Under the pieces are notes generated by a model, which was given only the letters and a program-made list of their open reading frames with translations, ran no database searches and was not told the DNA's origin. Shown in pieces: positions 52,088 through 60,037 of a stretch of 64,000 nucleotides of DNA (within the stretch, counting starts at the first letter, position 1; every line of letters starts with the position of its first letter). Where the stretch lies: NCBI GenBank assembly GCA_900316795.1, contig ONEF01000011.1:1-64000 (forward strand), in the 5' to 3' direction. The translations under genes were made by a program, and so were the position numbers. Source of the DNA: an uncultured Bacteroidales bacterium (GTDB lineage Bacteria > Bacteroidota > Bacteroidia > Bacteroidales > UBA932).

Positions 52088-52462
52088 TTATTCATTGGTT
52101 TCTTTCTTCTCGCTGGCGGCGTTCTTCTTGGCTGCCCAGTTAGCTCTTCTCTTCTCAGCGTAAGCAACAGCGTCCTTGTCCATTGCGAAGGTGAGGAAGC
52201 GGATGATTCTCTCGTCTCTGCGATACTGAGTCTCGAGCTTTTCAATAAATGTTGGTTCTGCCTGGAATTCAACCAGATGGTAGAATCCGGAGGTCTTCTT
52301 CTGGATTGGGTAGGCCAGTTTCTTCAGTCCCCAATCCTCTTCACTGACAACTGTGCCGCCGTTCTCCTTTATAAGGGAGATGTATTTGGCTGCCGTTTCC
52401 TTCATCTGAGCTTCAGACAAAACGGGAGTTGCAATGAAAACGGTTTCGTAATTCTTTAACAT
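52088..52462 (-). CDS. rpsF: 30S ribosomal protein S6
   Basis: A 124-residue S6: '[19 protein letters not shown]' start, '[25 protein letters not shown]' region near 43-68. A Lys/Ala/Glu tail extends beyond the fold. The start is the ATG at 52462. The promoter -7 box on the minus strand is TATCTTTG (52492-52499). Confidence 0.95.
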   Translation of the reverse strand: MLKNYETVFIATPVLSEAQMKETAAKYISLIKENGGTVVSEEDWGLKKLAYPIQKKTSGFYHLVEFQAEPTFIEKLETQYRRDERIIRFLTFAMDKDAVAYAEKRRANWAAKKNAASEKKETNE

Positions 52463-52491
52463 CTCTATAAATTTTGTTTGTAAATGGGCTG

Positions 52492-52499
52492 CAAAGATA
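52492..52499 (-). promoter_or_regulatory. -7 box of the rpsF operon
   Basis: The minus strand reads TATCTTTG, 29 bases before the rpsF ATG. Confidence 0.6.
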
Positions 52500-52591
52500 A
52501 TAAAATCCTCCATACCTCCAAATCTGATGCAACCAAAAGCGTTTTTGCATCTTTTTGCTGAACCGCTGTTCCATTAAAATGAAAAATAGTG

Positions 52592-52599
52592 TAGTTTTG
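52592..52599 (+). promoter_or_regulatory. -7 box of the M16 protease gene
   Basis: TAGTTTTG, 46 bases before the ATG at 52646. Confidence 0.5.
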
Positions 52600-52645
52600 T
52601 AGCCCTAAACTATGTCTTATTGAAAACAAACTACAATTTAACAAT

Positions 52646-55453
52646 ATGAAGAGATTTTTCTTTTTGATTTCATTCGTGCTGGTTGCAGCTTTGAGCTTCG
52701 GCCAGCAGCAGCCACCTGTGATGCCGCTGGACCCTTCAGTAAGGGTAGGGCATCTGGACAACGGGCTTACTTACTTCATCAAGCATAACGCTAACCCGGA
52801 CAACAGGGCAGAGTTCTACATCGCGACAAATGTAGGTGCCATCAACGAGACCCCGGCCCAGAGGGGTCTTGCGCATTTCCTGGAGCACATGTGCTTCAAC
52901 GGCAACAAAGACTTCCCTGGTAACACGATGATGAGTTATCTGGAGAAGAACGGCCTTATTTTCGGAGCCAACATAAACGCCATGACCGGAGTCGAAAGTA
53001 CGGTTTACACTCTCAGCACCATTCCTACAGACAGGAAAAACCTGGTGGACACAGCTCTTGTTATCCTTCAGAACGACGCTGCCTTTGTTACCAATGACTT
53101 CGGAGAGGTGGAGAAAGAAAGAGGCGTAATAATAGAGGAGTGGAGGAGTGGCAACACCGCCCAGAGAAGGCAGCAGGAAGCCCTCTTCAAGGTGCTCTAC
53201 AAGGGTACAAAGTATGCGGACTGCAATGTCATCGGCGACGAGGAGTGCCTGCTTGGATTTGACCCTCAGGAACTTGTCAACTTCTACAAGACTTGGTACT
53301 ACCCTGGGAACCAGGCTATAATAGTTGTGGGAGATGTGGATGTGGATTACATAGAAGGCAAAATCAAGGAGTTTTTCAGCGTTATCCCTAAGAAAGAGCA
53401 AGAACCTGTCAAGGAGGTTGTGAACATACCTGGAAACGAGGAGCCTCTTACTATGGTGTTCACCGATCCGGAGATCATGGCTACCAGCCTCCTTTACATA
53501 AACAAGCAGCCTGCATTACCTAAGCAGCTCCGTAATACCCAGATGTATTTCATGCTGGATAATGTAAAGAGAGTCATCAGAATGATCATCAACGAGAGGC
53601 TCAGCGACGAGAGCAAGAAGGCAGACGCTCCTTTCACTTCCGCAAGTTTTGCAATGATGAACTTCATGGAGACCATGGATGGTGTCTTTTTTCAGGCAAC
53701 TCCTAAACTTGGCAAGATAAAGGAAAGTCTGGACAAGTCAATGGAAATCATCCGCCAGGCCCAGAAGTTCGGATTCTCACAGGACGAATTTGACAGGGCC
53801 AAGGCCAACATCCTCCGTTCTTACCAGGCTCAGGAAGACAGGGCTGCCACCCGCCGCAACAATGAACTTGCCATGCAGTATGTACAGTACTTCCTTGACA
53901 ACGCACCGTACTGCGAGCCTTCAGTTGAGAACCAGATGGCGCAGATGATCTTTTCACAGCTTACGGTTGACGCAATCAACCAGATGATGGCTCAGGGAAT
54001 CATCTCTCTTGAAAACAGTATAATAGGTGTAGTTGCTCCTAAGAAGGAGGAAGGCACTCTTCCGTCAGAAGCCCAGCTTTCAGACTGGCTCAAGACCGCT
54101 TTCCAGGCCGAGGTTCAGGCTCCAAAGGGTGAAGAGATAGCCAAGGAGTTCATAGATCCTGCAACCATCAAGGCCGGCAAGGTAAAGAAAGAGGAGAAAG
54201 GATACCAGAACTGTACGGTATGGACTCTCAGCAATGGCGTGCAGGTATATCTTTATCCTACCGATGTGCGCAAGGATGCCGTTTCATTCTCTCTGATTCA
54301 GGATGGCGGACAGTCTGTCCTCCCTCAGGAGATACTTCCTAGTTTCGAGGACAATGTGCAGTATTTCTACTCCAGCAACGCCGGTGTAGCGCAGTTCCCT
54401 GCCAATATGGTACGCAAGATGCTGGCCGGCAAGAATGTTTCTGTAAGTCCTTTTATCAACGACACCCACAGCGGCGTAAACGCTTCCTCATCTTCCAAGG
54501 ATATGGAGACCGCCCTTCAACTGATGTTCCTGAACTTCACCCAGCCAAGATGTGAAGATACCGAGTTTGAGACAACCATGTCCCAGATGAAGAGCATCGC
54601 GGAGAATATAGGCAGCAACCCTGAGTTCCAGTTCCAGGAAATGCTGGCTCATGCAATGACCAACAACAGCCCAAGGACCGTGGTCTTCAGCAAAGAGCTC
54701 GTGGAGAAGGTCAACACTGCTGACATCAGAAAAGGCAATGCAATGCTCTTCGGCGATGCGGCAGGAGCCAAGCTGTTTGTGGTAGGCGATTTTGAAGTTG
54801 AGGCTCTCAAGCCACTGGTGGAGAAATATATAGCTTCTCTCCCTGTAAAGAGCAAGAAGGCTCGCACCATAGTTGACCACAAGCTCTATCCTGCAGACGG
54901 TATCAACGAGGTTACCAAAGCAGTCAAGATGGAAAACCCTAATTCATACGTATATGTAGTTTACCAGCGTCCTCAGCTCAAGAACCTTGAGAACAGTATC
55001 ATCACAAGGGCCATGACCTACATAATGAATATGCGTTACATAACATCCTTGAGAGAGGAAGACGGTGGAACTTACAGCCCGAGAGTCAGCGGACAGGTTT
55101 CTTCTCTGCCTAATGAGAGAAACTACTTCACGGTTTCCATTGAGACATCAAAGGAAAAGGCTCCGGTGCTTATAGAAAAGATTTATGCCGGTATAGAGAA
55201 GCTTGCCGCCGAGGGACCTACAGACGAAGAGATGGGCAAGACCATCGAGATGATGAAAAAGAACATACCGGAATCGAAGAAAAATCCTTCATACTGGTCA
55301 AATCTCCTGGAAAACTACTATCTGTATGGCTACGACATAGAGCTGACAGAAGAAAAAAATGACAAATTTGTTACGAAAGAAAATGTACAGAATGCGGCAA
55401 AAGCGATAATCAGCGCAGGAAACAGGCTTACAGTGGTTGAAAATCCTGAGTAG
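52646..55453 (+). CDS. Secreted M16-family zinc protease
   Basis: A 935-residue exported peptidase with two M16 halves (about 30-450 and 500-935), as in pitrilysin-like enzymes. The signal peptide ends near SFGQ (residue 20). The inverted zinc motif HFLEH is at 77-81 with the downstream Glu in 'EKERGVIIEEW' (near 155). The second half is the inactive partner. It degrades peptides in the periplasm or at the surface. It stands alone. Confidence 0.93.
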   Translation: MKRFFFLISFVLVAALSFGQQQPPVMPLDPSVRVGHLDNGLTYFIKHNANPDNRAEFYIATNVGAINETPAQRGLAHFLEHMCFNGNKDFPGNTMMSYLEKNGLIFGANINAMTGVESTVYTLSTIPTDRKNLVDTALVILQNDAAFVTNDFGEVEKERGVIIEEWRSGNTAQRRQQEALFKVLYKGTKYADCNVIGDEECLLGFDPQELVNFYKTWYYPGNQAIIVVGDVDVDYIEGKIKEFFSVIPKKEQEPVKEVVNIPGNEEPLTMVFTDPEIMATSLLYINKQPALPKQLRNTQMYFMLDNVKRVIRMIINERLSDESKKADAPFTSASFAMMNFMETMDGVFFQATPKLGKIKESLDKSMEIIRQAQKFGFSQDEFDRAKANILRSYQAQEDRAATRRNNELAMQYVQYFLDNAPYCEPSVENQMAQMIFSQLTVDAINQMMAQGIISLENSIIGVVAPKKEEGTLPSEAQLSDWLKTAFQAEVQAPKGEEIAKEFIDPATIKAGKVKKEEKGYQNCTVWTLSNGVQVYLYPTDVRKDAVSFSLIQDGGQSVLPQEILPSFEDNVQYFYSSNAGVAQFPANMVRKMLAGKNVSVSPFINDTHSGVNASSSSKDMETALQLMFLNFTQPRCEDTEFETTMSQMKSIAENIGSNPEFQFQEMLAHAMTNNSPRTVVFSKELVEKVNTADIRKGNAMLFGDAAGAKLFVVGDFEVEALKPLVEKYIASLPVKSKKARTIVDHKLYPADGINEVTKAVKMENPNSYVYVVYQRPQLKNLENSIITRAMTYIMNMRYITSLREEDGGTYSPRVSGQVSSLPNERNYFTVSIETSKEKAPVLIEKIYAGIEKLAAEGPTDEEMGKTIEMMKKNIPESKKNPSYWSNLLENYYLYGYDIELTEEKNDKFVTKENVQNAAKAIISAGNRLTVVENPE

Positions 55454-55485
55454 AGAAGGTTTTTGCCTGAAAATCCTAAAATTTT

Positions 55486-55516
55486 TTTGTGTGGAAAGAA
55501 AATAATTGTACATTTG
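55486..55516 (+). promoter_or_regulatory. Promoter of the first OmpA gene
   Basis: TTTG (55486-55489), a 19-base spacer and TACATTTG (55509-55516). The leader is about 75 bases. Confidence 0.7.
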
Positions 55517-55597
55517 CAACGATTATTGGGGTGAATGAAGAGTTAAAACGCTCCTTAAATCATTGAAATTAAAACTATTTAAACATAAATCATTTAA

Positions 55598-56794
55598 ATG
55601 ACCATGAAAAAATTCTTTTTGACAGTTGCCATTTGCGCCGTTGCTGCAGCTAGCGTAAATGCGCAGGTTATCAAGGGCGCTGAGGCTCAGACTCTCAGAG
55701 GTCCTTATGAGACTAACCGTCTCTTTGACAACGTATTCATCGGCGCAGCCGGTGGAGTTAACTACTATCAGGGTGAGAACGACAAGCAGCTTGATTTCTC
55801 AAAGAGACTTGCTCCTGCAGTTCAGGGTTACATCGGAAAGTGGATCACTCCTTCAGTAGGTATCAGACTCGGATACTATGGTATCAAGGCTAAGGGTTAC
55901 AACGCTGTTGCCAATCCTTACATTGTTCCGGTTGGAGCTGCTAACGGTGATCAGAAAATGAACCAGAACTACATTCGTGGCGACATCATGTGGAACATTT
56001 CCAACGCTATTGGTGGTTACAGATCTGACAGATTCTGGGATATCGCCCCTTACCTCGGAGCTGGTGTTATGTGGAACAAGACTACCAAGAAGATTGGTGG
56101 CAAGTATCATAAGGATACTGAGCTTGCAGTAACTGCTGGTATCTACAACATGTTCCGCATTGCCAAGTCTTTGGACATCACTTTGGATGTAAACCAGAGC
56201 GTTGTAAACCAGAGATATGACAGCGATACACGTGGACATCGCCGCGAGTTCATCGCTTCTGCTGCTCTTGGTCTTGCTTATCAGTTCAAGAACAGAGAGT
56301 TCTCAAGAGCTCACGCTCCTGTTGACGTAACTCCTTACAACAACAAGATCAAGGATCTGAACAAGCTCCTCAACGATGCTAACGAGCTCAACAAGAAGCT
56401 CCAGAAGGATCTTGACGACGAGAAAGCAAAGAAGAAGGGTGGTGAGACCGTTTATGTACCAGGTGAGACCAAGACCGTTCCTTCTCCATTTGCAGTTTAC
56501 TTCCCACTCGGTAAGAGCACTCTTACTGACGCTCAGAAGAACAGCATCAAGTACTTTGTTGAGACTGCTATGGCAACCAACAAGGATCGTACTTTCGAGA
56601 TTTGCGGTGCAGCTGACAGCGCAACTGGTTCAGCTAAGACTAACGAGAGACTCGGCCAGGCTCGTCTGGATGCAGTTCTCAACGTTATCAAGAGCTGCGG
56701 TGGTACTTACAAGATTTCTGACAAGAACCTCGGTGGAACTGATCAGTTCAGCAAGACTGACAAGACCCTCAACCGTGTAGTTGTTATCAAGTAA
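55598..56794 (+). CDS. OmpA-family outer-membrane protein (copy 1)
   Basis: A 398-residue OmpA/OprF-like protein. The signal peptide ends near VNAQ (residue 23). An N-terminal beta-barrel (about 25-240) is followed by a helical coiled segment (about 250-285, 'NKIKDLNKLLNDANELNKK') and a C-terminal OmpA domain that binds peptidoglycan (about 300-398, 'FPLGKSTLTDAQKNSIKYF', 'GAADSATGSAKTNERLGQARLD'). Its second ATG at 55604 is an equally good start. Codon use is strongly biased, suggesting high expression. It is paralogous to the next gene and separated from it by a terminator and a promoter. Confidence 0.92.
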   Translation: MTMKKFFLTVAICAVAAASVNAQVIKGAEAQTLRGPYETNRLFDNVFIGAAGGVNYYQGENDKQLDFSKRLAPAVQGYIGKWITPSVGIRLGYYGIKAKGYNAVANPYIVPVGAANGDQKMNQNYIRGDIMWNISNAIGGYRSDRFWDIAPYLGAGVMWNKTTKKIGGKYHKDTELAVTAGIYNMFRIAKSLDITLDVNQSVVNQRYDSDTRGHRREFIASAALGLAYQFKNREFSRAHAPVDVTPYNNKIKDLNKLLNDANELNKKLQKDLDDEKAKKKGGETVYVPGETKTVPSPFAVYFPLGKSTLTDAQKNSIKYFVETAMATNKDRTFEICGAADSATGSAKTNERLGQARLDAVLNVIKSCGGTYKISDKNLGGTDQFSKTDKTLNRVVVIK

Positions 56795-56812
56795 GTTGAC
56801 CCTTGTCAAAAA

Positions 56813-56838
56813 TGAAGCCGTCCTCCGGGGCGGCTTTT
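56813..56838 (+). terminator. Terminator after OmpA copy 1
   Basis: AGCCGTCC pairs with GGGCGGCT (one G-T pair) across a short loop, followed by six T. Confidence 0.85.
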
Positions 56839-56853
56839 TTGTTGATAAAAGTG

Positions 56854-56884
56854 TTGATAACTTGAGAAATTGTTTTTATATTTG
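56854..56884 (+). promoter_or_regulatory. Promoter of the second OmpA gene
   Basis: TTG (56854-56856), a 20-base spacer and TATATTTG (56877-56884), 47 bases before the ATG. Confidence 0.65.
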
Positions 56885-56931
56885 CATTTGCTAAAAGACC
56901 GTTTGATAATATAAACCTAAGATTAACTTAT

Positions 56932-58179
56932 ATGAACATCAAAAAACTTTTTGTGACCGCAGCTGTTTGTGCACTCTTTTTTGCAAGTGCCAACGCTCAG
57001 GTTATCAAGGGAGAAGAGGCTCAGACCTTGAGGGGCCCTTACGAGACCAACCGTCTCTTTGACAATATCTTTATCGGTGCTGCCGGTGGAGTTAACTTCT
57101 ATCAGGGAGAGCAGGATCACCACATGGATCTTAAAGACAGGCTTGCTCCTGCAATTCATGGATATATCGGAAAGTGGATTACTCCATCTTTCGGAATCAG
57201 GATTGGTTACTATGGTATCAAGGCCCGCGGTTTCTATTATAATGAAGATGCAGCTTCTCCAGCTCCACCAGCATGGGCAGGCAATATATTCGTAGATCCT
57301 GTCAACCAGTATGACTGGGGCTACAAGCAGCAGTTCAGGGTTCACTATCTCCGTGGAGACCTGATGTGGAACATTTCCAACGCCATTGGCGGTTACAGGT
57401 CTGACAGGTTCCTCGAGTTCGCCCCTTATCTGGGAGCAGGAATCGCACAGTCTGTCGTTCCTGGAAAGACTCCTACCTTCAAGAACAAACCAGGCAGAAA
57501 TACTGAACTCGGAGTTACAGCAGGTCTCTACACAATGTTCCGCGTTTGCGATGCCCTTGATATCACTCTTGATATCAACCAGACCGTTTTCAACCAGCAG
57601 TTTGATGACCATGCGGCAGGTCACCGCAGAGAGTTCATGGCCAGTGCTGCTCTTGGTTTGGCCTACAACTTCCACAACAGGTCATTCCACCGCGCTCACG
57701 CCCCTGTGGATGTAACTCCTTTCACCAACAAGATCAAAGATCTGAACAAGTCTCTTGAGGACATCAACGCAAGAAACAAGAAGCTTCAGGATGACCTTGC
57801 AGCAGAGAAGGCAAAGAAAGGCAATGGCGAGACTGTTTATGTACCTGGCGAGACCAAGTATGCACCAGCTCCATTCGCAGTTTACTTCCCACTTGGCAAG
57901 TCAACTTTGGCAGCAGACCAGAAGAACAGCATCAAGTACTTTGTTGAGACTTCAATGGCAACCAACAAAGACCGCGTATTTGAGATCGTAGGTGCCGCTG
58001 ACAGCGCAACCGGATCAGCAAAGACTAACGAGAAACTTGGCCAGGCACGTCTGGATGCAGTTCTGAACATCATCAAGGCTTGCGGCGGAAACTACAAGAT
58101 TTCCGAGAAGAACCTTGGTGGAACTGACGAGTTCAGCAAGACTGAAAACAAACTCAACCGAGTAGTTGTCATCAGATAA
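56932..58179 (+). CDS. OmpA-family outer-membrane protein (copy 2)
   Basis: A 415-residue paralogue of the protein at 55598, with the same layout: signal peptide (ends near ANAQ), barrel, coiled segment and OmpA domain. The barrel carries an extra Pro/Ala-rich loop (about 107-120, 'AASPAPPAWAG') absent from copy 1. The DNA around the first 40 codons of the mature part is nearly identical between copies, the sign of recent duplication or gene conversion. A separate promoter allows separate control. Confidence 0.92.
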   Translation: MNIKKLFVTAAVCALFFASANAQVIKGEEAQTLRGPYETNRLFDNIFIGAAGGVNFYQGEQDHHMDLKDRLAPAIHGYIGKWITPSFGIRIGYYGIKARGFYYNEDAASPAPPAWAGNIFVDPVNQYDWGYKQQFRVHYLRGDLMWNISNAIGGYRSDRFLEFAPYLGAGIAQSVVPGKTPTFKNKPGRNTELGVTAGLYTMFRVCDALDITLDINQTVFNQQFDDHAAGHRREFMASAALGLAYNFHNRSFHRAHAPVDVTPFTNKIKDLNKSLEDINARNKKLQDDLAAEKAKKGNGETVYVPGETKYAPAPFAVYFPLGKSTLAADQKNSIKYFVETSMATNKDRVFEIVGAADSATGSAKTNEKLGQARLDAVLNIIKACGGNYKISEKNLGGTDEFSKTENKLNRVVVIR

Positions 58180-58203
58180 TCCGGAAAAGAAAAACTACAG
58201 ATA

Positions 58204-58237
58204 AAGAAGGGGTGCTTGGGCATCCCTTCTTTCTTTG
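58204..58237 (+). terminator. Terminator after OmpA copy 2
   Basis: AAGAAGGGGTGC (58204-58215) pairs with GCATCCCTTCTT (58220-58231), one G-T pair, loop TTGG, then a T-rich tail. Confidence 0.88.
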
Positions 58238-58257
58238 AAAGACTAAAGAACAATGCA

Positions 58258-59028
58258 ATGAAAGTTGTAATCAACCCGAAATACAGCAATTTGAAGGGGT
58301 TCATAGACGGAATCTTGTCTCATTCCTACAAGGCGGACAACACCTACCGCAATTTCAGAAACATCGTTGAAGATACAACTGTTGACGGACTCCATCTGGT
58401 TGTCAAAAAGTTCAAGAAGCCGACAGAGGCTAACAGGGTGGTCTATTCATTTCTTAGACCATCCAAGGCCAAGCGTGCCTACAATTACTCCAACCGCTTG
58501 CTGCAGATGGGTTTTGATGTCCCGGAGCCTGTCGCCTATATGGAAGTAAACAAGGGGCTCTTCTTTCATACCGGATATTTCCTTTGTCTATATACGGATT
58601 ACAGGGCCATTGCAGACTTCAGGGACAATCCTGAAATCGATGAAGAGGAAATGTCCTTGTTTTTGGATGAGTTTTCTGCATACGCTGCCGATTTTCATTC
58701 CAAAGGTCTCGTCCACAATGACTTCAACATAGATAACATACTTTACAAGAAGTTGGACGGACATTACAGATTTCAGCTGATTGACCTGAACAGGATGAGT
58801 TTCGGAAATCGCAGCCTGATGAAATGTGCCAAGGATATGAGCAGCCTGCATTTCAGCCAGACGGTTCTGGATCAAATCCTTGAGCGTTACTGCAAAAACA
58901 GGAATATAGACCGTGACGGCTTTGCAAAGAAAGTCCAGTATAACATAGGAAAAGCCAAGGGGCGGTCCAAACTAAAAGACATAATACTTACTCCTCTGGG
59001 CCTGAGAAAGCACAAGAGGGCCTGGTAG
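58258..59028 (+). CDS. WaaP/Kdo-kinase-like LPS core kinase
   Basis: A 256-residue protein-kinase-like enzyme of the lipopolysaccharide kinase (WaaP/KdkA) family. The catalytic loop is 'LVHNDFNIDNILY' (near 152-164) and the metal site 'LIDLNRM' (near 178). An N-terminal Lys in 'LVVKKFKK' matches the ATP-binding lysine. It likely phosphorylates a sugar of the LPS or lipid A core. The ATG at 58258 is used; the longer reading starts inside the preceding terminator. Confidence 0.85.
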   Translation: MKVVINPKYSNLKGFIDGILSHSYKADNTYRNFRNIVEDTTVDGLHLVVKKFKKPTEANRVVYSFLRPSKAKRAYNYSNRLLQMGFDVPEPVAYMEVNKGLFFHTGYFLCLYTDYRAIADFRDNPEIDEEEMSLFLDEFSAYAADFHSKGLVHNDFNIDNILYKKLDGHYRFQLIDLNRMSFGNRSLMKCAKDMSSLHFSQTVLDQILERYCKNRNIDRDGFAKKVQYNIGKAKGRSKLKDIILTPLGLRKHKRAW

Positions 59029-59032
59029 CGTC

Positions 59033-59788
59033 CTAGAGTTTATAATGCAAGATTTCCAGTTCTTCCTTGCTGTAGAGGATTTTCTCCAGCCAAGGCCTGA
59101 GTTCTTCCTTGAAGATGAGAATCAGGAGAACAAGAATTACCAGAACCGCTATAATGAACACAATCCACAGCAGGGCCTTTGAGGTTCTGCTTTTTTTCTT
59201 CTCAACCTTATCTTTTTTCTCCTCACTCTTTTTCTCCGCGGCTTTCTCCTCCTCAATCCTCTTCTTCTCAGCGATTCTCTTTTCCTCTGCGGCTTTCTCT
59301 TCCTCAATCTTCTTCTTCTCAGCGATTCTCTTTTCCTCTGCGGCTTTCTCCTCCTCCTTGGTCTTGTCTTCCCTCAGGTCGATTGTCTGAAGCCCGAATG
59401 TCTCGGAAGAAATCATGAAATCAGGATCCGTTTCAATGGTATAGCCTTCTTCCTTGTCAAAGCGGAAAGTTCCAAACCCTTCAAGCGTATATCGCCCGGT
59501 CTTTTCAGCCTCTTGTCTGATCTGGTCAATCTCGCCGTAAAGGGCTTTCTTGGCAGCCATCCTGGAGACTTCCCTGGCTTTGGCATATTCATTTATGAGA
59601 ATGTCGTTGGAGGAAAGGCTGTAGTTGTCAAAATAAAGCTTCTTGGAAGGGGGAGTTACCACCAGGCCTCCTTCAGAAAAGGAAGCCGGGACGTCTTCAA
59701 GCTTGATACAACCCATGAATGGAAGTATTAGTTCTCCATCGCGGAGGACAATTTCTCTGAAAAGGCGTGAGAGCAGGGTTGTATCCAT
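59033..59788 (-). CDS. HU-CCDC81-like protein with coiled coil and membrane anchor
   Basis: A 251-residue protein: two HU-like halves (residues about 1-50 and 55-120, 'LLSRLFREIVLRDGEL', 'ILINEYAKAREVSRMAAKK', 'GRYTLEGFGTFRF') as in the Bacteroidota HU-CCDC81 domains. Then comes a Lys/Glu coiled coil with a 17-residue repeat ('EEEKAAEEKRIAEKKKI' at 145-161 and again at 162-178) and a single membrane helix (205-226). Relatives usually end in a SPOR domain; this one has only about 25 residues after the helix. It may tie DNA or a polymer to the membrane. It converges on the kinase gene with no terminator. Confidence 0.75.
   Translation of the reverse strand: MDTTLLSRLFREIVLRDGELILPFMGCIKLEDVPASFSEGGLVVTPPSKKLYFDNYSLSSNDILINEYAKAREVSRMAAKKALYGEIDQIRQEAEKTGRYTLEGFGTFRFDKEEGYTIETDPDFMISSETFGLQTIDLREDKTKEEEKAAEEKRIAEKKKIEEEKAAEEKRIAEKKRIEEEKAAEKKSEEKKDKVEKKKSRTSKALLWIVFIIAVLVILVLLILIFKEELRPWLEKILYSKEELEILHYKL
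59255..59356 (-). repeat. 51-bp tandem repeat in the HU-like gene
   Basis: Two near-perfect 51-bp units encode the 17-residue coiled-coil repeat. A partial third copy follows. Slippage could change coil length. Confidence 0.7.
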
Positions 59789-59852
59789 AACTAAACTGTT
59801 TACCCTGCAAAGTTACTTTAATTTGCCAATTAAAATTAAATGTGACAAAAGA

Positions 59853-59884
59853 TTTGGAACATTATCAAAAAAAATATACTTTTG
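59853..59884 (+). promoter_or_regulatory. tRNA-Asn promoter
   Basis: TTTG (59853-59856), a 20-base spacer and TACTTTTG (59877-59884), 17 bases before the tRNA. Confidence 0.7.
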
Positions 59885-59901
59885 CAATCCCAAAAGGGAA
59901 T

Positions 59902-59975
59902 GCCTGCATAGCTCAGTTGGTTAGAGCACATGACTGTTAATCATGGGGTCCTAGGTTCAAGTCCTTGTGCAGGCG
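59902..59975 (+). tRNA. tRNA-Asn(GTT)
   Basis: A 74-nt tRNA: acceptor GCCTGCA/TGCAGGC, D-arm GCTCAGTTGGTTAGAGC, anticodon arm with loop CTGTTAA (anticodon GTT), T-arm CTAGG-TTCAAGT-CCTTG containing one T-T mismatch, discriminator G. CCA is not encoded. The T-stem mismatch is unusual but the other arms are sound. Confidence 0.93.
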
Positions 59976-59981
59976 CAAAAA

Positions 59982-60018
59982 AAGAAGCACTTACATTTGC
60001 AATGTGCTTCTTTTTTTT
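59982..60018 (+). terminator. Terminator after tRNA-Asn
   Basis: AGAAGCAC pairs with GTGCTTCT (60004-60011) around an A/T-rich loop, followed by a long T-run. An A-run on the left side lets it serve the metG transcript too. Confidence 0.85.
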
Positions 60019-60037
60019 GTTGCAACGGGTGAGGCTG

